Origin: Burkholderia sp. D-99
Lineage (GTDB): Bacteria; Pseudomonadota; Gammaproteobacteria; Burkholderiales; Burkholderiaceae
DNA length: 64,000 nt
Assembly: GCF_011605345.1 (NCBI RefSeq)
Contig: NZ_JAAOXM010000006.1
Location: forward strand, 301,804-365,803
Direction of reading: 5' to 3'
Shown in pieces: positions 59,520-64,000 of this stretch (the first letter of the stretch is position 1; each line of letters opens with the position of its first letter). The notes under the pieces were generated by a model, which was given only the letters and a program-made list of their open reading frames with translations, ran no database searches and had not been told where the DNA came from. The position numbers and the translations under genes were made by a program.

Positions 59520-60308
59520 TTACTGCATGAACCAGCCGTGGCTGACGACAAACGACTGGCCCGTGAGCGCGGCGCTCGGGAATGCCGACAGGAACAGCAC
59601 CGTCTGCGCGACGTCCTGAACGGTCGTGAACACGCCGTCGACCGTATTGCCGAGCATCACCTTCTTCACGACTTCCTCTTCGCTGATCCCGAGTTCCTTC
59701 GCCTGCTCCGGAATCTGCTTGTCCACCAGCGGCGTGCGCACGAAGCCCGGACACACGACGTGCGAGCGCACGTTGTGCTTCGCGCCTTCCTTCGCCAGCA
59801 CGCGGGCCAGGCCGAGCAGCCCGTGCTTGGCCGTCACGTATGCCGACTTCAGCGGCGACGCTTCGTGCGAATGCACCGAACCCATGTAGATCACCACACC
59901 GCCGCGATCGTCCTTGTACATGTGCTTGAGCGCGGCCTTGGTCGTCAGGAACGCGCCGTCGACGTGGATCGCCTGCATCTTCTTCCAGTCGGAGAACGAG
60001 TAGTTCTCGATCGGGTTGACGATCTGGATGCCCGCGTTCGACACGAGGATGTCGACCGAGCCGAACGTTTCGGCCACCTTGTCGATGCCGCTGTTCACGG
60101 CTTCCTCGTTCGTCACGTCCATCGCGACGCCGATCGCCTTGCCACCCGCCTTGACGATCTCGTCGGCAACGGCGTTCGCGCCGTCCTGGTTCAGGTCGGC
60201 GATCGCGACCGCCGCGCCCGCCTTCGCGAGCTCGAGTGCGATTTCCTTGCCGATGCCGCTCGCGGCGCCCGTGACGACTGCGGTCTTGCCATTCAGATCT
60301 GCTGCCAT
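59520..60308 (-). CDS. bdhA: 3-hydroxybutyrate dehydrogenase
   Basis: The 262-residue protein is a classical SDR. It has AVVTGAASGIGKEIALELAKAGA (residues about 9-31), DILVSNAGIQIVNPIENYSF, and the catalytic SVHSHEASPLKSAYVTAKHGLLGLA. The specific Gln/Lys/His features and the sequence HNVRSHVVCPGFVRTPLVDKQIPEQAKELGISEEEVV match D-3-hydroxybutyrate dehydrogenases, which oxidise 3-hydroxybutyrate from PHB breakdown to acetoacetate. The start at 60308 has a strong GGAGGAGA upstream. Confidence 0.93.
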   Translation of the reverse strand: MAADLNGKTAVVTGAASGIGKEIALELAKAGAAVAIADLNQDGANAVADEIVKAGGKAIGVAMDVTNEEAVNSGIDKVAETFGSVDILVSNAGIQIVNPIENYSFSDWKKMQAIHVDGAFLTTKAALKHMYKDDRGGVVIYMGSVHSHEASPLKSAYVTAKHGLLGLARVLAKEGAKHNVRSHVVCPGFVRTPLVDKQIPEQAKELGISEEEVVKKVMLGNTVDGVFTTVQDVAQTVLFLSAFPSAALTGQSFVVSHGWFMQ

Positions 60309-60471
60309 GTCCGTCTCCTCCCGTTGTCGGATCGATAAAACAAGCGCCCGCCGCATCCGCTACCGTCGCGCGATCGTACCGCGGGCCAGCCGTCATTGTG
60401 CACGATCGGCCCCGCCGCTCGCGCGCAAAACGTCTAAGCTTAAGGTCGGTTCTGTCACGCAGGAGATTCGC

Positions 60472-61443
60472 ATGCACTATCGACGGCTAGGCCGCTCCGG
60501 CCTGCAGATCAGCGAGCTTTCGCTCGGCTCGTGGGTGACGTACGGCAACCAGGTCGACCAGCGGGTCGCGCGCGAATGCCTTGCCGCGGCACGCGACGCA
60601 GGCGTCAATTTCTTCGACAACGCCGAGGTCTACGCCGGCGGCAAATCCGAGGAAATCATGGGGCACGCGCTCAAGTCGCTCGACTGGCCGCGCATCAGCT
60701 ATATCGTGTCCACGAAGTTCTTCTGGGGGCTCGCCGAAGCGCCTAACCAGTATCACACGCTGAACCGGAAATACCTGCTGAACGCCATCGACGGCTCACT
60801 GAGCCGGCTGCAGCTCGACTATGTCGACCTCGTCTATTGCCATCGCCCTGATCCGAACACGCCGATCGAGGAAACGGTCTGGGCAATGAGCGACATGATC
60901 GTGCGCGGCAAGGCGCTGTACTGGGGCACGTCGGAATGGAGCGCCGACGAGATCCGTGCCGCATGCGAGATCGCCGAACGGCATCACCTGCACAAGCCGG
61001 TCGTCGAGCAGCCGCAGTACAACCTGTTCCACCGCACGCGGGTCGAACGGGAATATGCGCGGCTCTACGACGACTACGGTCTTGGCCTCACGACCTGGAG
61101 CCCGCTGGCATCGGGCCTGCTCACCGGCAAATACCGTAACGGCGTACCGCCCGGCAGCCGCGCGCAGTTACAGGGTTACGACTGGATGCGCGACCGCCTG
61201 ACCGATCAGGCCGCCAACGACATCGTCGAACGGCTCGGCGAAATTGCTGCAGAGCTCGGCTGCAGCACCGGCCAGCTCGCGATCGCGTGGGTGCTCGCGA
61301 ATCCGCACGTGAGCTCGGTCATCACCGGCGCGTCGCGGATCGAGCAGATCGGCGACAACATGCGCGCGCTCGACGTTGCCACGAAGCTGACACCGGACGT
61401 GAAGCAACGTATCGAGGAGGTGGTAGGCGATGCGTATGAATAA
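60472..61443 (+). CDS. Aldo/keto reductase (potassium channel beta subunit-like)
   Basis: The 323-residue protein is a TIM-barrel aldo/keto reductase: MHYRRLGRSGLQISELSLGSW, the catalytic tetrad region NFFDNAEVYAGGKSEEIMGHALK (Asp, Tyr), STKFFWG (Lys) and VYCHRPDPNTPIEETV (His), and the NADPH-binding end VSSVITGASRIEQIGDNM. It resembles the Kv-beta/YghZ branch. AGGAG lies 7 nt before the ATG. It would reduce aldehydes or methylglyoxal-like compounds with NADPH. It is divergent from bdhA. Confidence 0.92.
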   Translation: MHYRRLGRSGLQISELSLGSWVTYGNQVDQRVARECLAAARDAGVNFFDNAEVYAGGKSEEIMGHALKSLDWPRISYIVSTKFFWGLAEAPNQYHTLNRKYLLNAIDGSLSRLQLDYVDLVYCHRPDPNTPIEETVWAMSDMIVRGKALYWGTSEWSADEIRAACEIAERHHLHKPVVEQPQYNLFHRTRVEREYARLYDDYGLGLTTWSPLASGLLTGKYRNGVPPGSRAQLQGYDWMRDRLTDQAANDIVERLGEIAAELGCSTGQLAIAWVLANPHVSSVITGASRIEQIGDNMRALDVATKLTPDVKQRIEEVVGDAYE

Positions 61444-61555
61444 GGCGATGCTCGGCCACTCGCGTACAATACGCGGCCCGCATCGGCGCCCGGCCTGACG
61501 GCCGCGCACGATCGACCGCTTTCATCGATTCACCTTTCGTTTCAGGCAGCCCGCC

Positions 61556-62401
61556 ATGCTCAGTTATCGTCACGGTTTTCACGCAGGCAACCACGCGGAC
61601 GTGCTCAAGCACGCCGTCGTCGTCCAGCTGCTGCGCTACCTGAACAAGAAAGACAAGTCGTACTGGTACATCGATACGCATGCAGGTGCCGGCGTGTATT
61701 CGCTGCGCGACGGATACGCAGCAAAGACGTCAGAATTCGACACCGGCATCGGCCGGCTATGGAACGAAAAGAACCTGCCGGAAGCCCTGGGCGACTATGT
61801 GGATGAAGTCCGCGCACTGAACGACGATGGTGAACTGCGCTTCTACCCGGGCTCCCCGTACATCGCATGGCGATCGATGCGCGAGCAGGACCGCATGCGA
61901 CTGTTCGAAATGCACACGACGGAAATCGACGTGCTGCGCCACAATTTCCGCGATGCGGGGCGACGCGCGATGATCTTTGCCGGAGACGGCTTCGAAGGCG
62001 TCAAGGCACTGCTGCCGCCGCCGCCGCGACGCGCACTCGTACTGATCGACCCGTCCTACGAGGACAAGAAGGATTACGCGCGCACGGTGACTTGCGTGAC
62101 GGAGTGCCTGAAGCGTTTCGCGACGGGCTGCTATGCGGTCTGGTACCCGCAGGTGACCCGGACGGAATCGCAGCGCTTTCCCGAGCAGTTGAAACGCCTG
62201 CAACCGAACAACTGGCTGCACCTGACACTGACGGTGTCGAATCCGCCGACTGACGGACTGGGTCTCTACGGCAGCGGAATGTTCATTCTGAATCCGCCGT
62301 ATACCCTCGCCCAGAGCATGAACGAGGCACTGCCCTATCTGGTCGAAATGCTGGGACAGGATAGCGGCGCCCGCTGCCAGATCGAGCACCGCGGAAACTG
62401 A
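61556..62401 (+). CDS. rlmJ: 23S rRNA (adenine-2030-N6)-methyltransferase
   Basis: The 281-residue protein matches RlmJ: MLSYRHGFHAGNHADVLKHAVVVQLLRYLNKKDKSYWYIDTHAGAGVY (the SAM-binding DTHAGAGxY), LVLIDPSYEDKKDY (the DPxY catalytic motif), and SGMFILNPPYTL. It methylates A2030 of 23S rRNA. It starts 112 bp after the aldo/keto reductase; a TACAAT at about 61467 could be its -10. Confidence 0.95.
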   Translation: MLSYRHGFHAGNHADVLKHAVVVQLLRYLNKKDKSYWYIDTHAGAGVYSLRDGYAAKTSEFDTGIGRLWNEKNLPEALGDYVDEVRALNDDGELRFYPGSPYIAWRSMREQDRMRLFEMHTTEIDVLRHNFRDAGRRAMIFAGDGFEGVKALLPPPPRRALVLIDPSYEDKKDYARTVTCVTECLKRFATGCYAVWYPQVTRTESQRFPEQLKRLQPNNWLHLTLTVSNPPTDGLGLYGSGMFILNPPYTLAQSMNEALPYLVEMLGQDSGARCQIEHRGN

Positions 62402-62416
62402 CCGGGCGGCCGCGCG

Positions 62417-62752
62417 TTACGGCTGCGGTCGGGGTGCGAGCCTTGGCTGGTTGGCTGGCTGTCCACCCCACGCGGGGACATTGATATACGGCGCGACGAA
62501 CAGCGGAACCGACGTGTTCGGCGCCTGCCCGGCCGGAGCCCGCATGCCTGCCGGCTCGACGATCGGCTCGGAAGACAACGGTGCCGTCTGCAGCACCAAC
62601 CCGCCCTTGCCATCCTGGATGCCGCGTTGCGTATCGAGAATCAACGGCTTGGACGATGTCGCGGCAGCCGCCGCGAGTCCATGGACAAGCACGACCGCGC
62701 CGAGAACGAGACGCGCGCGGGCACTGCGACGCACATCGAGACGCAAACGCAT
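62417..62752 (-). CDS. Hypothetical exported protein (111 aa)
   Basis: The start at 62752, with GAAGGAC upstream, gives a basic N-terminus followed by a hydrophobic stretch (ARLVLGAVVLVHGLAAAAA), a signal peptide. The mature part is about 80 residues, Pro/Ala-rich, without Cys (SSKPLILDTQRGIQDGKGGLVLQTAPLSSEPIVEPAG). I do not recognise the family. It is convergent with rlmJ, with only 15 bp between. Longer frames upstream (to 62878) lack a signal peptide at the start and cross a terminator. Confidence 0.7.
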   Translation of the reverse strand: MRLRLDVRRSARARLVLGAVVLVHGLAAAAATSSKPLILDTQRGIQDGKGGLVLQTAPLSSEPIVEPAGMRAPAGQAPNTSVPLFVAPYINVPAWGGQPANQPRLAPRPQP

Positions 62753-62826
62753 GATTGTGTCCTTCAGGATGAAAAGCAGGTCCATACCATAGCGCTGCAC
62801 TGACGATTGCGCCAGATCCGGCGCAC

Positions 62827-62857
62827 AAAAAAACAAAGCCCCGTCAATACGGGGCTT
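62827..62857 (-). terminator. Rho-independent terminator after the DUF3563 gene
   Basis: On the minus strand AAGCCCCGT (62857-62849) pairs with ACGGGGCTT (62844-62836), loop ATTG, followed by TGTTTTTTT. It lies 43 bp after the small gene. Confidence 0.88.
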
Positions 62858-62899
62858 GCTTATCGTTCGGTGCCACATGGCACCTGACGGTGACTCCGA

Positions 62900-63046
62900 T
62901 TACAGCGAGTAGCCGTTGGTTTCGAGCGAGCGAATGCGGCTTTCGAGCTGGACGATGTCCGACGACGTGGCGAGGTAAGCCTCACGGCGTTCACGTTCTG
63001 CGGATTCGAACCAGTTGCTCAGCTTTTCGACGATGTAGGCGATCAT
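62900..63046 (-). CDS. DUF3563 family small protein (48 aa)
   Basis: Reading the minus strand from 63046 gives a 48-residue protein: MIAYIVEKLSNWFESAERER, then REAYLATSSDIVQLESRIRS, then LETNGYSL. The N-terminal amphipathic helix with NWFE and the segment REAYLATSSDIVQLESRIRSLE match the DUF3563 family of short proteins with unknown function. GGAG lies 8 nt before the ATG, and a terminator follows. The protein may form a coiled coil or bind a membrane. Confidence 0.85.
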   Translation of the reverse strand: MIAYIVEKLSNWFESAERERREAYLATSSDIVQLESRIRSLETNGYSL

Positions 63047-63262
63047 GACATTCTCCAAGGAAGGGGGGACCCCTGGCGAATCGAGATTCAGGGATTTCCC
63101 GTATAGGGTTATCCCGAATTATAGCGATGGCGCACCAAGATGCCAGTGAAATACTTGCATGGAAGCCATTCCAATTCGGAATAGCCGGCCGTGGATTCAA
63201 CGCAACTCATTGATTTTTAAGGAAATATAATCTAGGCCCATTTCGGGCCTCGAGGATGCGCA

Positions 63263-63667
63263 CTAATTTGGTTCGCCGACGGGGTCGGACAGACGCGCCA
63301 AAATCGGGCATTCGGGCCGCCCGTCACCATGACAGTGCGCAGCGAGATCGGCCAGCGTGTCACGCATGTCGCTCAGCTCCGCGATGCGCTTGTCGAGTTC
63401 GGCCACGTGCTCGAGCGCAATCGATTTCACTTCGGCGCTCGCGCGGGAACGATCCTGCCAGAGCATCAGCAGTTTGCGGATGTCCTCGACGAGAAAGCCA
63501 AGGCGTCGTGCCTGACGGATGAAGCGCAGGATATGGATTTCGTCCGCGCCGTAGATCCGGTAGCCGGCGTCGGTACGTTTGCTCGGCGCAAGCAGGCCAA
63601 CCTGTTCGTAGTACCGGATCATTTTTGCGCTGACCCCGGATTCGCGCGACGCGTCGCCGATATTCAT
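63263..63667 (-). CDS. cueR: CueR-like MerR-family Cu(I)-responsive regulator
   Basis: The 134-residue protein has the MerR N-terminal helix-turn-helix (MNIGDASRESGVSAKMIRYYEQVGLLAPSKRTDAGYRIYG), a dimerisation helix (SIALEHVAELDKRIAELSDMRDTL), and the C-terminal metal loop CHGDGRPECPIL with two cysteines eight residues apart, as in CueR. It would activate copper efflux genes when Cu(I), Ag(I) or Au(I) is bound. No copper ATPase gene is adjacent within the window. The start at 63667 fits the family; a GGAG lies 12 nt upstream. Confidence 0.9.
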   Translation of the reverse strand: MNIGDASRESGVSAKMIRYYEQVGLLAPSKRTDAGYRIYGADEIHILRFIRQARRLGFLVEDIRKLLMLWQDRSRASAEVKSIALEHVAELDKRIAELSDMRDTLADLAAHCHGDGRPECPILARLSDPVGEPN

Positions 63668-63880
63668 TCCCGCCCTCTCCATCAAGCCCTGGTTTCGAAC
63701 ATGAGCGTCGACGAGTGCAATCGTCGACGGCACTTCGATCGTATCAAATCGCGTGGTTTCGTTTCGGGGAAGGATTGACTGCGGGATGGCAAGTGAGTGA
63801 TCTGGCGTGCGAGCCCGGGAGACGTGATGGATGGAGCGCGCTTCCCCCAACGCACATACATTTCCGTCGCGCCAATGCAA

Positions 63881-63907
63881 AAACCCCCGCCTTTCGGGCG
63901 GGGGTTT
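63881..63907 (-). terminator. Rho-independent terminator of the rRNA operon
   Basis: On the minus strand AAACCCCCGCC and GGCGGGGGTTT are perfect complements with a five-base loop, followed by further T. It lies 11 bp beyond the 5S rRNA end. Confidence 0.92.
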
Positions 63908-63918
63908 CTGGCTTAGGG

Positions 63919-64000
63919 AGCCTGACGATTACCTACTTTCACACGGGAATCCGCACTATCATCGGCGTAGAGTCGTTTCACGGTCCTGTTCGGGATGGGA
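63919..64000 (-). rRNA. rrf: 5S ribosomal RNA, 3' part (cut by window edge)
   Basis: On the minus strand the last 82 bases read CCCATCCCGAACAGGACCG...GCCGATGATAGTGC...GTGAAAGTAGGTAATCGTCAGGCT, which is the 5S rRNA 3' half as found in Burkholderia. The 5' part and the 23S gene lie beyond 64000. The exact 3' end is uncertain by one or two bases. Confidence 0.93.

Overview
The window is GC-rich (about 65-70 %), densely coded chromosomal DNA from a beta-proteobacterium. Gene content and order (bfr-murI-bfd-tonB-exbBD, ftrABCD, uvrB-tyrB, a Tle3-type T6SS island, many Burkholderia-like conserved hypotheticals) point to Burkholderia, most likely the B. cepacia complex. All calls come from reading sequence and translations; no database search was run.

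Layout: 1-1.9 kb holds an MFS transporter end, a 38-residue ORF and a photolyase. 2.0-11.7 kb is the most interesting block. An SRPBCC/SnoaL-fold pair, a four-gene operon (DUF1214 protein, PAPS-type sulfotransferase, SDR, DHH/DHHA1 phosphoesterase), a divergent cysD-cysNC pair and a LuxR-type regulator share one promoter motif (TTAGTCCAnnCnGACGA, then about 22 bp, then TAnnnT). CysD/CysNC make PAPS, the sulfotransferase would use it, and the DHH protein could remove the by-product pAp, so this looks like a dedicated, co-regulated sulfation module. 12.0-16.8 kb has an MFS/lactonase pair and an AraC regulator divergent from a fatty acid desaturase, with a repeated operator between them. 16.9-22.2 kb has a HAD hydrolase and a tellurite/stress (ter) operon.

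22.6-30.9 kb is a type VI secretion effector island: vgrG, a Tle3-like lipase, two tandem Tla3-like (DUF2875) genes and a PAAR protein. 31.1-36.7 kb carries a LysE exporter, a Fur-boxed TonB-dependent siderophore receptor, tRNA-Ser(GGA) and two small exported proteins. 36.7-44.7 kb is central carbon: a symporter/DUF4212 pair, acs, an EamA transporter, a YqhA-like protein and class I fumarase.

44.7-55.8 kb is an iron-homeostasis neighbourhood (bfr, bfd, tonB-exbB-exbD, hemP, ftrABCD) with Fur-box-like sequences at four promoters, interrupted by murI and a LysR/pirin pair. 55.8-64 kb holds uvrB, an aromatic aminotransferase, 3-hydroxybutyrate dehydrogenase, an aldo/keto reductase, rlmJ, small proteins, a CueR-like regulator and the 3' end of a 5S rRNA on the minus strand. 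No insertion sequence, prophage or CRISPR array was seen.
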